From Xanthostigma xanthostigma (taxonomy: Eukaryota > Arthropoda > Insecta > Raphidioptera > Raphidiidae): a stretch of 64,000 nt of DNA. The translations under genes and the position numbers were made by a program. Shown in pieces: positions 45,198 through 56,878 of the stretch (the first letter of the stretch is position 1; every line of letters begins with the position of its first letter). The stretch spans positions 48,619,665-48,683,664 of the forward strand of contig OY754468.1 in NCBI GenBank assembly GCA_963575645.1. The letters run 5' to 3'. Under the pieces are notes generated by a model that saw only the letters and a list, made by a program, of their open reading frames with translations, made no database searches and was not told the origin of the DNA.

Positions 45198-45425
45198 AAA
45201 CTTCTTTAGGCACGCTTGACATGGGGAGTAAGCTGGTAAATGCCTGGCGACAGCGTTTACGGAAGTGCATCATCGGACGAGGCGAACGGTGCGTGATCGT
45301 TCGAAGCGAACGGTAGTTGAGAGGGAGATATAAGTTAGTGAAGATAGTAAGAGAAAGAGAGAGTTACGTTTCGTATATTGGAAGTTGAGAGGGAGATATA
45401 AGTTAGTGAGTGCGACAAAGACGGA
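45198..45425 (-). repeat. Inverted partner of the 1425-1706 repeat
   Basis: AACTTCTTTAGGCACGCTTG, CGTTTACGGAAGTGCATC, two GAGAGGGAGATATAAGTTAG copies. Same order as the left-end copy but reversed. Confidence 0.6.
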
Positions 45426-45916
45426 GCATTAATCGAAATTCTTTTTTTTTTTGGACAACTATTTGACGTTTAAAATGAAAACAATTGTTTTTGTATCAAA
45501 AATACATTTCATCGAATTTTGCTGCACATTGTAACGGGAAATAATGTAGGTTAGTTAATAAATCCTTTTAAATGTATTATAAATTATGCAAATAAATATA
45601 TATTATACATATTTTACCTATTAATTAATCAAAAATTATATTTTAAACATTTCTTCTTTGTAGATATGTGCTACAGAGTGAAGTTATATTGTGTCGTTAA
45701 ATCAGGATGTCTAATCAAAATATGGTAATAAATTATCGAATATTATTGTACCATTATTATATATTATATATGGCAGGTAAAAGTTTCACTTCAGTCGCGT
45801 GTAGTCTAATGCACACTCGCTTTTTCTTCGTGATGGCTATTTCTATACGCATTATTTTAAGAAATCATATCGGGATATTCAAAAACACAACACGGCACAA
45901 AACCGTAACATATTTA

Positions 45917-46146
45917 TACTATTATACTAATATTATAAAGAGAAAGTGCGAATTGTGTGAGTTTGTGTGTATGCGGAGGATAATCTCCGAAACTACTCAC
46001 TCGATTTCAGTTTTTTTTTCACCAATGTTTAGAACAAAGGCTATATATTATCGCGTTAAAATAAAAGCACTTTTCGTGGAGAACGTAAGTCGACGAATAA
46101 ACGGTAGCAATCTACAAACTCGGGCGAAACCGGGCCGGGCCACTAG
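45917..46146 (+). mobile_element. Short Helitron-like element, fourth subfamily
   Basis: Starts TACTATTATACTAATATTAT and ends GGGCGAAACCGGGCCGGGCC then ACTAGT. About 230 bp, non-coding; it creates the end of the 148-residue frame seen across 45707-46153, which I do not take as a gene. Confidence 0.6.
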
Positions 46147-46846
46147 TCTTTAATAAATAGGATCGACTAAAAAAGATAATTTAATACAATAATTACGTAA
46201 GCAAGACGGATAGTATGGATAAAATCCTTTAAATTAATCTTTCAGACTGCAAATCTTACACAACTTATATATAGGGTGTAACAGAAATTCGTGTAATTTT
46301 TAAGCCCTAAGAAGTTTTTTAGCTTAAAATAGAGGACATGATTCAATAATAGATATTATTTAAAATTAAAAGCTGGCATATTTAATTCTTTTTATGATAA
46401 TAATAATAAGACGTAATGCGCGTCGTATATTAGGACCCTCCAAGTGTGACCCTTGAGGTCCCAGTAAAATCTTAACATATTAAACCCGAGAAATATTTTT
46501 GAAATAATACTAAGATTAAAAAAAATTGCTGGGTTAATTTTGATAAAATTTCTTTCAGATCATTTTTAAAATAAGCGTCGAATAGCGCCTTAGCATAGTC
46601 GATATCATTTTTTATTCTTGTGATTTTGTTCTAGGAGAAATGGCTACGTACGTACGTACATACACACACACACAGTCAGAGAGAGAGGGAGAGACATCTT
46701 TTCAATAATAGCAATGTAAAAATAGGGTAGTGATCTTGAAATATGAAAATTTGTTATTTTTTGAACCATTACAATAACTTCCCAATGTACCTATATGAAA
46801 AGTTAATAATTCTATTGAAAAACACAAAAAATAAAATTATTATAAA
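46147..46846. other. No gene seen; microsatellite
   Basis: A compound run ACGTACGTACGTACATACAC, then (CA)n and (GA)n at 46645-46695. GGGTGTAACAGAAATTCGTG near 46275 recalls the GGGTGT termini of small insect DNA transposons (compare 18550). No frame. Confidence 0.4.
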
Positions 46847-47437
46847 CTAGCGGTCCCGTCCGGTTTCACCCGGGTGTAAAAGAACGGATGGAGAAGGGAG
46901 GAACACATTCATCTTAGTTTACCGAGATGAATGTTGTATCCAAATTTCATGATGATCGGAGTTACCGTTCAAAAGTTTTTTGTCGATAAAAAGCAGTATT
47001 TTTTTAATTAAATAAATAAAATTAAAATAAATTTAAATGTAAGCCTTAGAAGAAAGCAATGTAGAAAATAAAAAAAAATAAAAATATATTTGCCCAACGT
47101 GGGGCTCGAACCCACGACCCTGATATTGACATTCGCATACTCTACCGATTAAGCTAGCCAGGGTTGTTTACTCACTACGCTAATATGAGCATATTTAGTT
47201 AGTGCATTTCACCTGAATAGAAGCTTATTTTTGAGATACATTTTGCAACATTTTTCACTAATGCTCCGCTCCTAATGGTCGTATCGTGATATTATATAGC
47301 CTATAGCCTTCCTCGATAAATGGGCTATCCAACAAAATTTTTTTTTTCAATTTGAACCAGTAGTTCCTGAGATTAGCGCGTTCAAACAAACAAACAAACT
47401 CTTCAGCTTTATACTCGTATATTATAGAAGTATAGAT
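46847..47437 (-). mobile_element. Helitron-like element, full length
   Basis: Reverse orientation: ACTAGCGGTCCCGTCCGG at the left, CTATACTTCTATAATATACG region at the right. Contains the tRNA-Lys-like segment. Confidence 0.75.
47093..47163 (-). pseudogene. tRNA-Lys-like segment
   Basis: Minus strand: CCCTGGCTAGCTTAATCGG, TAGAGTATGCGAATGTCAAT, GGGTCGTGGGTTCGAGCCCC, ACGTTGGGC. The loop has drifted (ATGTCAA, GTC). Acceptor pairing mostly kept. Confidence 0.6.
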
Positions 47438-47927
47438 GAACACGGTACGTATGTATTTACAAATAATAAAAGTGTATTAAATAAAACAACACACGTGATT
47501 TTTTTCTCTCGCTACCGGTTTTTAATTTCATTTGGAAAACGTATATCTCTTGCGATTTCCGTTTCAAAAGTGCATATTTTCAAAGTTTCAATACACCACG
47601 TTGCACAAAGGAAACATAAACAATCGCCTATAGTGTTTTGTTTTGAAACAAGTGAACGTTTACCAAGAACAATATGGCCGCATTAAAACCTATAATATTT
47701 CACAGTGTTTTCTTTGTACTAATGTCAACAAGGCAAGCCGGAGCTAGAGCTACAGGGAGCTGGTAGCGCCGCATACAAACAACGGTTATCAATCTACAGT
47801 CGGATGCTGGTGGCTGGTTTTATATAGTTTAACAAATGAGTAACGCGTCACGTGACGTTAAGCTGTAGCTGTGACGTCATCGGCTATCCAACTCATGCGT
47901 TACTCGATATAATAATAATAATAATAA

Positions 47928-48376
47928 ACTAGAGTGACCTGTGCGAATTATTCGCACTAAATAAGTATATAATAATTATCACTTTACAAAATTATTTTTT
48001 AAACATGATTGCAGGTATTCAATTCGTTTCTAATTTTGCACACTGCTTATAACGTTCTCTTCTTTTTGTTGTATTACAAATTACAATATGAAGCTCAGAT
48101 GACAGATCAAAGTGTTGACGTTGTTTCAAAATTAAAGCCGTCAGATGGCAGACGTTGTTCAGCGTTGCTGTATTGTGTCTGAATGTATATCTATATATAT
48201 AAGTTTAATAATTAATTAATTTACAAAAACAAAAGCAATAATACATTTTTTAGTTGTCGATGTCAGTAGAGCAAGCAATTATCTGTAAAATGATATATAA
48301 TTTATGTGGAGAAATTGTGAAGTTTTTTCCAAAAAGGAAGGCAAACATCTTAGCCTTAGCGTATTAATATATATGA
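47928..48376 (-). mobile_element. Helitron-like element, second subfamily (copy 2)
   Basis: Same structure as 11283-11755; begins ACTAGAGTGACCTG with the GTGCGAATTATTCGCAC hairpin and stops at ATATATTAATACGC (minus). Preceded by an (AAT)n run. Confidence 0.6.
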
Positions 48377-49211
48377 TTTATTCTCACAAATATCTTTACA
48401 AAAACAAAAACAAATTATAAATCTTAAATTATGGAATTTTCCTACCCAATTTGACTTAAGTCAGTGCTAGGGAAAAACTCCCAGCGTTAATGGGAAATGT
48501 TTTTACAATATATTATTTACCCAGCATAATATGCAAAAGAACAATTTATTCTAAATATCAAAGTGGTCTATCACAGTTGGTTGTTCGAGAATCGGTTCCT
48601 TTACCCTTTTAATGTTATCAATATTATTTTCCAAATAAAAAAAAAACAAGCTAAGAAGAACCATATTATGCAAAAAGACATTTGAATACAGCATCTCTTT
48701 CCATTTTCTTTCTGGAATACTTTTAATAATTAATCAACATTTTTAAAGAGACTACTAAGAATGTTAATCCCACCCGAGGGATGAAATAAATGTCTAATAT
48801 AGGCTCAGCCAGATGCTAACAATACGGCGACCATCTCAAAAGAAATATTGCGTGCTAATATGCTGAAATGAGCTCCATCGCTGTGGCTTTGACCAGGATT
48901 CGATAACTAAATCGGATCCGGTCCTGCTTCGTGTAAAATTCGCTCGAAATCATGGTCGTGTGGCCTATGTGCAAGGAGGTGGAATTACAAATTTTTCGAG
49001 CACTAGGGGAAACTTCAACCTCAAATTTTCCGTATGTCAGTGAACAATGTATATTAAAAATGAAAATAGCTATAATTTTATGAAGTGTTTTAATTACAAA
49101 GAAAACATGGGCAAAACTAAGCGATCTGGAAATGCTTGATGTGTTCCGTGCTGTTGCGCTGATGGCGAATTAAAAACCGTTGGCGCCATAATTTGACGTT
49201 CCGCTGTCAGT
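48377..49211. other. No firm gene; possible LINE 3' hairpin
   Basis: CCTACCCAATTTGACTTAAG and TCAGTGCTAGG near 48440-48475 recall the LINE 3' UTR hairpin on the minus strand. A GC-balanced patch (48830-49010) has no usable frame. Confidence 0.3.
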
Positions 49212-49487
49212 GCAAACAAATTAATTATTTATATATTGTACGTCATAATTGATAAATAATACCTTTTATGTTATGCTATTTATATAATGGTTTACAATCT
49301 GAATTGTATGGTACCTATATAAAATTAACATCAGTTTTCCTTATTACATTTTTTTTATACATCATGGCCAACTAAAGTTTTTGACTTATCATCATAGAAA
49401 CATGTCGCAATTTCCACAAAAAGTGAGTTCAATAATTCTCTATTACCCACTAGTGGCGCTAGTAGGCTTCGTTCACACAGCTTATAG
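49212..49487 (+). repeat. Dispersed repeat, partner of 35025-35275
   Basis: Same order of blocks as the earlier copy, with a small insertion (CATCAGTTTTCC region). No termini identified. Confidence 0.6.
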
Positions 49488-49798
49488 ACAAGTAGTATAT
49501 ACTGACTGTGATATGGTTAGCATATTGAAGTCAAAATTTTGGTTCATGACAGCGGCGTTGCAACGAGGAAGGCAAAGTAAAACAAAAAAAAAACTTCTTT
49601 ATCAAAAAGAAACAAAATATTAAAGAGAAGGCGTAAGTCAAAAACAATGCGTAAACAAACTTAAAAGTTGTTAATTTCTTTTTATTACAGGCTTTTTTTC
49701 AGTCTTTTATTTGCCTTCTTGATTGTAGCGCCGCTATCAAGAACTAAAATTTTAGCATCAATAAAGGTTATAATATAAAGGTTATAATACGGGTACAC

Positions 49799-49933
49799 AA
49801 TACTATCCCCCAAAATATAACATCTATTCGGAATGCAGGAACTTTTAAAAAAAAATTAAAAACATTTTTAATAGCCCAGACAAATTATGATCTGAAAAAA
49901 TATATAGGTATAGAAATTTGTACCAAATTTTGA
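49799..49933 (+). pseudogene. LINE ORF2 C-terminal fragment
   Basis: Frame reads NTIPQNITSIRNAGTFKKKL then KTFLIAQTNYDLKKYI, the terminal pattern of Jockey/CR1-type ORF2, ending in TGA. A short 3' UTR with AATAAAACG and an (ATT)n tail (49974-49993) follows. About 45 codons only. Confidence 0.65.
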
Positions 49934-49993
49934 CTTATTTCACGGCTCTGTAGTCATATATGAAATAAAACGTATTATTATTATTATTATTAT

Positions 49994-50879
49994 GCTCACT
50001 AAATCGCTGCGTCTAGACATACACAAGCGAGCAACAAACTAATTTCTTCAGGCGCGGTAGGTAGGAGTGAGTTTTATCGGATATGGAAAAAGCGCGACGG
50101 AATTAGTGGTGGTGGCTAGAAGAAAGGTATAGAAGAGTTACTTAATTCGCTAATAGATGATAATTTTTTTTCTAAATATCTTCCCAAATATGTCCACTAA
50201 AATCGTCGTGTGGCGCAATGTGGTGGAAGTACCGTGTTTTTCTCCACCATAACAATTCAAAATTCTTTGTACTTTTTATATAGTGCCCGCGGTGAGAGTT
50301 GAAGCCAGGCACGTCATCAATAATATGCTAGTGAACGCCTTCTTGCGACAGTGGCATGTGGAATAAATTCGACATATCCATTTATACTTTATAGCGATAG
50401 AATAAAAATAAACACTCGACGCACATGGATCTCCGAAACAGCCAATAGCAAGCTAGAAGGCGGGCGCAATGCGTTCACGTCACTATGACGCGGTGGCTTC
50501 ATCTTTCGCCGCAGCTAGTAGTCACTTTAGTAGCGAAAATGGCCACAGATGCCAAATCGCAATTTTGTTTTCTTGTTAATAAAAATCACATGAAGACATT
50601 ATTTTGTCATGTGACAAATTCTATTTCAAGCGCTACAAAGAGCTGATTGTTTCAAATCGTCATCTCATTTCCAAGAAAGTCGTCTTTCTTTCTCTTGGCA
50701 CACATAAAGTAGCAGGATTATTCCATAGGGCGGTTGTCAGTCTAACTACGTGCGCAGGGAGCAGCTTAAAACACGTTTAACAAAACATAAAAAATAGACG
50801 TATAAGTAAGTTAAATCTACTTACATTTACCTGGATTTCCTCACTATAGATTAATGCTCTTTATTCTTTACTAGTGGCC
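49994..50879. other. No gene seen; MITE fragments
   Basis: TTCAGGCGCGGTAGGTAGG near 50049 and GAAGAGTTACTTAATTCGC near 50143 match the family seen at 5815-6330 and 56740-56800. A CACGTCACTATGACGCGG patch lies near 50475. Confidence 0.35.
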
Positions 50880-51104
50880 CGGTCCGGCTTCGCCCGAATT
50901 TGTAGATTGTCACCGTTTTTTTAGTCGACTTACGTTACAAAATTGGTTTCCACGACAAGCGATTTTATTTCAACTAGATAATATATTATAGTCCATCCTG
51001 AAGGTCCATTCTAAATAATGGTGAAAGAATTTTTGAAATCGGATGAGAAGTTTCGGAAATTACTTCCTACATCCAAACTTATAAACTTTATCCCTTTATA
51101 ATAT
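50880..51104 (-). mobile_element. Short Helitron-like element
   Basis: ACTAGTGGCCCGGTCCGGCT at the left is the complement of a CTAGT end with the CCGGACCGGGCC hairpin. It ends where the next Helitron-like element begins, with no base between. Confidence 0.55.
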
Positions 51105-51840
51105 ACTAGCGGTCCCAACCGATTTCACCCGAGTGCAAAAGAACGAATGGACAAGGGAGGGACATGAGTACGTATATTCATCTTAGTTTACCGAGATGAA
51201 TGTTGTGTCGCAATTTCATGATGATCGGATTTAGCGTTCAAAAGTTTTTGTCGATAAAAATCAGTATTTATACTTTTTATAAGTATAGATAATAAATTTC
51301 TTTTAAATCAATAATTACTGGAATTAATAAAATATAATAAATATTTAATTGAAAACACTGTAGGATAATATATTTTTATATATAGGTACCTATAGTTATA
51401 ATTAATTATATTTATTTTATTTTAATTAGTCGTAAATAAAATTAAAATAAATTTAAATGTAAGAAAGTAATGAATAATAAAAATATATTCGCTCAACGTG
51501 GGGCTCGACCCTGATATTAAGTGTCACGTACTCTACCGACTGAGCCAGCCGGGCTTCGGAACGTCCAACGCTAATATTGGTATATTTAGTTACAAAATTT
51601 CACCTAAATAGAAGCTTATTTTCGAGATACATTTTGCAACATTTTTCATTAATGCCCTGCTCCTCCTAATGGTTGTAGCGTGATATTATATAGCCTATAG
51701 CCTTCCTCGATAAATGGATTATCCAACTAAAATTTTTTTTTTCAATTTGAACCAGTAGTTCCTGAGATTAGCGCGTTCAACCAAACAAACAAACAAACTC
51801 TTCAGCTTTATATATTAGTATTGATATAGAAGTGTAGATT
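51105..51840 (-). mobile_element. Helitron-like element, full length
   Basis: ACTAGCGGTCCCAACCGATT at the left, TATATTAGTATTGATATAG at the right. The terminal hairpin has drifted (CACCCGAGTG). Contains a shortened tRNA-like segment. Confidence 0.7.
51491..51553 (-). pseudogene. tRNA-Lys-like segment with T-arm deletion
   Basis: Minus strand: CCCGGCTGGCTCAGTCGG, TAGAGTACGTGACACTTAAT, then GGGTCGAGCCCCACGTTG. The GTGGGTTC part of the T arm is lost. Confidence 0.5.
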
Positions 51841-53005
51841 AGTATAGATAATCTATCTTAATATAAACAGCTCAGCCATCTTGAAATCAAATTGATAACT
51901 TGCTTTTTTGGAAGTCAGTTAAAAATAAACGAATTTTTATATTCATGTATTATTTAGAACGTGAATAAATAAAGAATGCACTTAAAACTTTTCAAATTAA
52001 ATTAAAACTTTTCGAATTCAAAAGAAATATGCAACGGCAAAAATGGCAATAATTAATTGTTCTTTTCTATACGAAAAATTCCCTTGCCTCGGCACTTACT
52101 TAATTTTCAGTACCTGCTTTAATATTCTATATATTGCAAGTACATAGCAAGGGAAATTAATTGCATGAGAACGTGTCGAGTAGAAAAAGACAAAATAAAT
52201 AATTAAAAAAAGGTAAAAAAACTGTTCGACCGAACTTAAATTCTGTAGCCACAACTCAACGTACACTATATCGAGTTTTTGGTAATTTTTTGTACCTCTG
52301 AATAATGGTCTAAGAGCTGGCTACGGAGAAAATGGGTGACTCGGTACAGAGCTGAAAATTTGCAGAATAATAGGAGATAGTACAAGTAAGTAGGGAAAAA
52401 ATTACCAGAAGGCTAGGCGGAAGTTAAAGAGCCTCCAGAAGGCGCTAATGTTGCGAAAAATCAGTGCACTTCTGGCAATTTCTATACTTATTCTGTAATT
52501 CAAAACTAGATTATATATTATACATTATATAGTTATAAGGGCATACTGAAAATTCAAACATGATATAATAATTCCATTCGACAAATATTCAAAATTATTA
52601 ATGACATTTTGATAGAAATAAAATTAATCGTCATATATTTTCATTAATAAAATTACGTTGTTATAACAACGTAATTTTATTAATTTATTTAATTTTATTT
52701 CTATCAAAATGTCAAAGGAAGTTTTACGTCAAAAAATTATGTAAATCGGGTGAGTAGGAACCTCTGGCGACGTGTCGAAAGAAAACGGGTTGTGTTTTTA
52801 GGATGACACATTTAATTTTTGAGAACTGTGTACACATTCTCATAGCATAACAGAGAAAGCACACTTTGCGGTAAGTTCTAAGTACAAAATAAAATGGGCT
52901 TTATTTTTTTTTTCAAAAGATATAAAATGAACGGGCAAATCTGGAATTAAGACTGCACGAGTAGATTATGTTTTGTTTTTATTACAGGGTTCGTGTCAAT
53001 TAAAT
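51841..53005. other. No gene seen
   Basis: Apart from the cruciform repeat at 52602-52714 there is only AT-rich unrecognised sequence. CTTGCCTCGGCACTTACTT near 52085 faces a partial complement at 52150, perhaps another decayed inverted repeat. Confidence 0.35.
52602..52714. repeat. Nested cruciform
   Basis: Outer arms TGACATTTTGATAGAAATAA and its complement (26 bp) enclose a perfect 42-bp palindrome centred on TTGTTATAACAA (52643-52684). Confidence 0.85.
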
Positions 53006-53276
53006 CAGCGGTCCCTAAACTGGGGTTCGCCAAATAGTGATTCCATATAGTCAGCGATCTAACATACAAGTTACTGAAGCTACAAAAGATCGGACTGTCG
53101 TCCGGTAAACAGCGATGTGTTGTTTACTACACACCACAGAACTGAAACTTACGTAAAATCTACATCTAAATGTTGCATATTGACGTTTACACTTAAAAAA
53201 ATTTAAAAAAATCAAATGAATGCGGGTTTGCGACAGTTTTGCTAATCTGTAATGAAAAAAAGTTTGGGAAACGCTG
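53006..53276. mobile_element. hAT-like MITE, 271 bp
   Basis: CAGCGGTCCCTAAACTGG at the left; reversed right end CAGCGTTTCCCAAACTT. This matches the CAGCGGTTCCCAAACT terminus common in hAT elements. Flanking 8-mers AATTAAAT and ATTTAAAC agree at six of eight, so the duplication has decayed or the boundary is a base off. Confidence 0.65.
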
Positions 53277-53888
53277 ATTTAAACAGTTGCATGCAAGGCG
53301 GTAAAAAGAGTGATATTTCTGAAGAAAAATTAAATACAGCACTTGTTATTTCTTTTTTTATAAGGCAATAGAACATTATACGCGGAGTGTCAAAGCAATA
53401 AACAGCCAGGTTTTACGTCAAAAGGCCTTCTCTAGTACAGTGAAACATCTTTTTAAAGCCGAAAACCCACTCTCTATAGAGAGAAAACAAACCACAGTGT
53501 TTTCTGAACGGATCGAAGTCTTGTCGAATAACAATTTATTAGTCTACTCATTTTTGCAACAAAAATGAAAATAAAAATGATGATGGTTTTGAAATTTCAA
53601 CTTAATATTTCTATGGAAAATTATATCAACAATCAAACATCTACTAAATTAATATTTGAAACTTTTGAAAGAAAAGCGAAATTTGAATTTTAACAAAAAT
53701 ATTGGATAGACGTTATAGTATTAATAATTTATAGATTTAAAATACATAATTAATCTAGTTTCAATAATTTTATGTTAATAAAAATATTTCATTGCGATTA
53801 AAATTACATATTTTATTTGGCTCACCTTTGAAACATTGTATAGGTAGGTACTATTGCAATAATTATTACAAAAAGATTTTTTATACAG
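53277..53888. other. No gene seen
   Basis: AT-rich, unrecognised; CTCTATAGAG palindrome at 53471. Confidence 0.4.
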
Positions 53889-54468
53889 TTAAGGTACTTT
53901 GGGAGCCGCAATCCCAAGTCAAATAAATGACTTTTTTTTACTCAAATAATTACCCAAATCATGCTATAATAATTAATAGAAATTCACATAAAAATTTATT
54001 TGATTTAATTTAATGCGAATTATAATTAAATAATTATAGTAATGTAATTAATAAAATATTAATTGATTAGTACTCAGCTGTCACTAGTCACTGTCACTAC
54101 AACAACAGAGATAAACAACAGAGATAGAGGCCACATGTATTAAAAAAATAATAAAATCAAAAGTACGTGGTAAATTATTCTGAAATTTTTGCAGTGTGTA
54201 TTTCAGACATCGTTCTATCCATTAAAAAGTTTTTTTGTGGGGTCAAGTTTGTCAATTTTTTACAAACCCTCAATTTTCGGAGTTATTGAACAAGGACACT
54301 CATAACGGCTCGTGTATTTTTGTATAACTTTAATTAATTATATCTCTTAAACGGTGTGGTAAAAAAATCTGATTCTGTTTCTGTAGGTGTCTTTAATTAT
54401 AATCTTTTGAATAAATATAAAAAAGTGTAGGGTCAAGTTTAAGTCATATGGCTACCAAACTACCTTAA
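53889..54468. mobile_element. TTAA-flanked piggyBac-like MITE (copy 2), 580 bp
   Basis: TTAAGGTACTTTGGGAGCC at the left; reversed right end TTAAGGTAGTTTGGTAGCC. Both ends intact. Nearly collinear with 43990-44565, with a small AAACAACAGAGAT duplication near 54113. Same orientation. Confidence 0.8.
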
Positions 54469-55055
54469 TAAAATTGTATAAATAATTATAAAAAAAGAAA
54501 AATTATGGAATTCTCAAAAATAATGACCAAACACATTGCCACTAGGCCTATCTGACGAACAAAAAATAATCAAGCCGCCATTGATCCGTCAAAAAGAAAT
54601 GACTTGCTTTGGCTAATATTTACATATGAAACCGCAAGTAATCATGGAAACGAAAAGCAAATATTTTTCCGGTTTCGAGATAACGACGTGTTACTGTATA
54701 TTTGTGCAACTGTATTTTGATTGCAAAAGAACGGGATCTAACTTTATGTACCTACAACTTGTTATATAACGACAGAAATAAAAAAAAAGAAGAAAACTTT
54801 CGAAACGCGGTAGCGTGTAAAAGTATTCCCAAAAGGTGGCGGGGAAAATGTACACACACATATACGGGGCTACACCTTAAGTCTAGCCGTTTATACGACC
54901 TGGGCGAGGTGCATGTCCCCGTTAACTCGTGTCGTTCATCTGCCGCGTTGACGTTCTTCAATCATACGGCTAACAACCTTTACCTTGAACGGAGACCGAA
55001 CGATAAATATTACAGCAGGTTCTGAAATGAGTTTTGTACTAAGATTTTACAACAA
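54469..55055. other. Unassigned; one open frame
   Basis: A plus-strand frame of 107 codons (54702-55025) starts with TTG, not ATG, and resembles nothing I know. The end (AACAACCTTTACCTTGAACG) is GC-balanced. Could be an exon remnant; no splice sites stand out. Confidence 0.25.
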
Positions 55056-55660
55056 ACTAGCGGTCCCGTCCGGTTTCACCCGGGTGTAAAAGAACGAATG
55101 GGGAAGGGAGGAACATGAGTACACACATTCATCTTAGTTTACCGAGATTAATGTTGTGTCCAAATTTCATGATGATCGGAGTTACCGTTCAAAAGCTATT
55201 GTCCAAAAAAAAAACAGTATTTACACTTTTTTAAACTAATATTTTTTTTAAAATTAATTAAATAAATTTAAATGTAAGCCATAGCAGAAAGCAATGTAAA
55301 AAATAAAAAAAAATATAAAAACATATTCGCCCAACGTGGGACTCGAACCCACGACCCTGATATTGACAGTCGCATGCTCTACCGATTGAGCCAGCCAACG
55401 TTGTGTACTCACAACGCTAATATGAGTATACTTAGTGCATTTCACCTGAATAGAAGCTTATTTTTGAGATACATTTTGCAACATTTTTCATTAATGCTCC
55501 GCTCCTAATGGTCGTAGCGTGATATTATATAGCCTATAGCCTTCCTTGATAAATGGGCTATCCAACAAAAAAAATTTCAATTTGAACCAGTAGTTCCTAA
55601 GATTAGCGCGTTCAAACAAACAAACAAACAAAGTCTTCAGCTTTATATATTGGTATAGAT
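55056..55660 (-). mobile_element. Helitron-like element, full length
   Basis: ACTAGCGGTCCCGTCCGG at the left, TTTATATATTGGTATAGA at the right, with the usual AAACAAACAAACAAA run. An (ATT)n run follows immediately. Confidence 0.75.
55329..55400 (-). pseudogene. tRNA-Lys-like segment
   Basis: Minus strand: GTTGGCTGGCTCAATCGG, TAGAGCATGCGACTGTCAAT, CAGGGTCGTGGGTTCGAGTC, CCACGTTGGGCG. T arm complete; the loop CTGTCAA carries GTC. Confidence 0.6.
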
Positions 55661-56558
55661 TATTATTATTATTATTATGATTATTGTAACAAAACTGTTC
55701 TAGTTCGTGGTTGAAACTATTTATTTACAATAATAAACGTTTAACAAAACAGTTAAACACACAAACGAAAGTACTTCTTTAACGTAACAGAAACAAAACG
55801 ACAGTTCTAACTAATAAAATACGAGAATTGTGAACTGTCTGTATACTCTCAAATCGGGACGAAGTTAAAATCGAGGTTAATGAATACGATTAATTTTAAT
55901 TAAAAATTATTTAAGTTACTTTGCTTCAATATTTCACCGCAATATTTACTTAGCTGCAACTTTTCCAAGTCAAATAGATATTGTTGACCAAAGAAGTCAG
56001 TATCAGTATCGTACGGTGTTTGTATTTGAAAATACCGTCACAATATTATAAATAAAAAAAAAAGCTTATTGAAAGTTTTACTTTTTCATTTCAGATTCTA
56101 TTGGCGCGTTAAAAGTCAATTTTTTCATCTACAGTTATATGAGTCTTTAAGTATACTTAAATATTCGGTACACAAAGGAGTACGTTTCAAATATATAAGA
56201 AAAGTTATATCGCTATTTGTTGTTCGTCGAAAAAAGAGGGATATATTTTATAATGAAACTTCAAAGAAAATTTTCTCTTAATAAATTAAATTTAATTAGT
56301 TAAATTATAAACATCTTCGTCACATAATAATTATAACCAGAGTGCCCGTCGGCAAAAATTTTACTGACTCATACTCTCCCCAAATTTTGTATATGGCTTC
56401 ATTAGGCCTAGTCTGACACATATTTCCTCTATGACTTTTCTTGATTTTGGGGCGTTTTCCTTCTAAATTTTCCGAAAGATGTCGTTTCGACGACATGTAA
56501 AAATTTATAGATACTGTTTGTTTTTTTAATTGGATAGCTCAAAAACTTCAACCAAAAC
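55661..56558. other. No gene seen
   Basis: After a short (ATT)n run, AT-rich sequence. A plus-strand frame at 56069-56281 has a basic, aromatic composition typical of random AT-rich DNA. Confidence 0.35.
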
Positions 56559-56677
56559 GCTAAAATAATGTTCTCTGAACCATTTAAAACGTCTGACACC
56601 TCGAATATGTTCGACATATTCGTGGTGTCAGACATTTTAAATGGTTCATGTTATTTGTCAGAGAACATTATTTTAGC
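56559..56677. repeat. Long hairpin (119 bp)
   Basis: GCTAAAATAATGTTCTCTGA and ACCATTTAAAACGTCTGACA pair with TGTCAGACATTTTAAATGGT and TCAGAGAACATTATTTTAGC; the inner part includes CGAATATG..CATATTCG. A 12-nt bulge (TCATGTTATTTG) lies on the right. Confidence 0.85.
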
Positions 56678-56878
56678 ATTTATGTAGTAGTGCCGCGGAT
56701 GTTTCGTTATTTCATACCTCCACCACAATTCCCCCGTCACGCTTTTTCATTAGACTGTAGATCGGAATCACTCCAATCTACCGCGCCTAAAAAAGTTTCA
56801 CTTCAAGAATAATAAAAAAAGGGGGAATTTATTTACACAAGTAGGTATTACACAAAAAATATATCTACGTCAATACTA

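Noticed and set aside
45707-46153. 148-codon plus-strand frame
   Set aside because: Its last third is a Helitron-like element (45917-46146), and the rest is unrecognised; no support for a gene.
54702-55025. 107-codon frame
   Set aside because: Starts at TTG, no known motif, no splice signals; kept only as an unassigned stretch.
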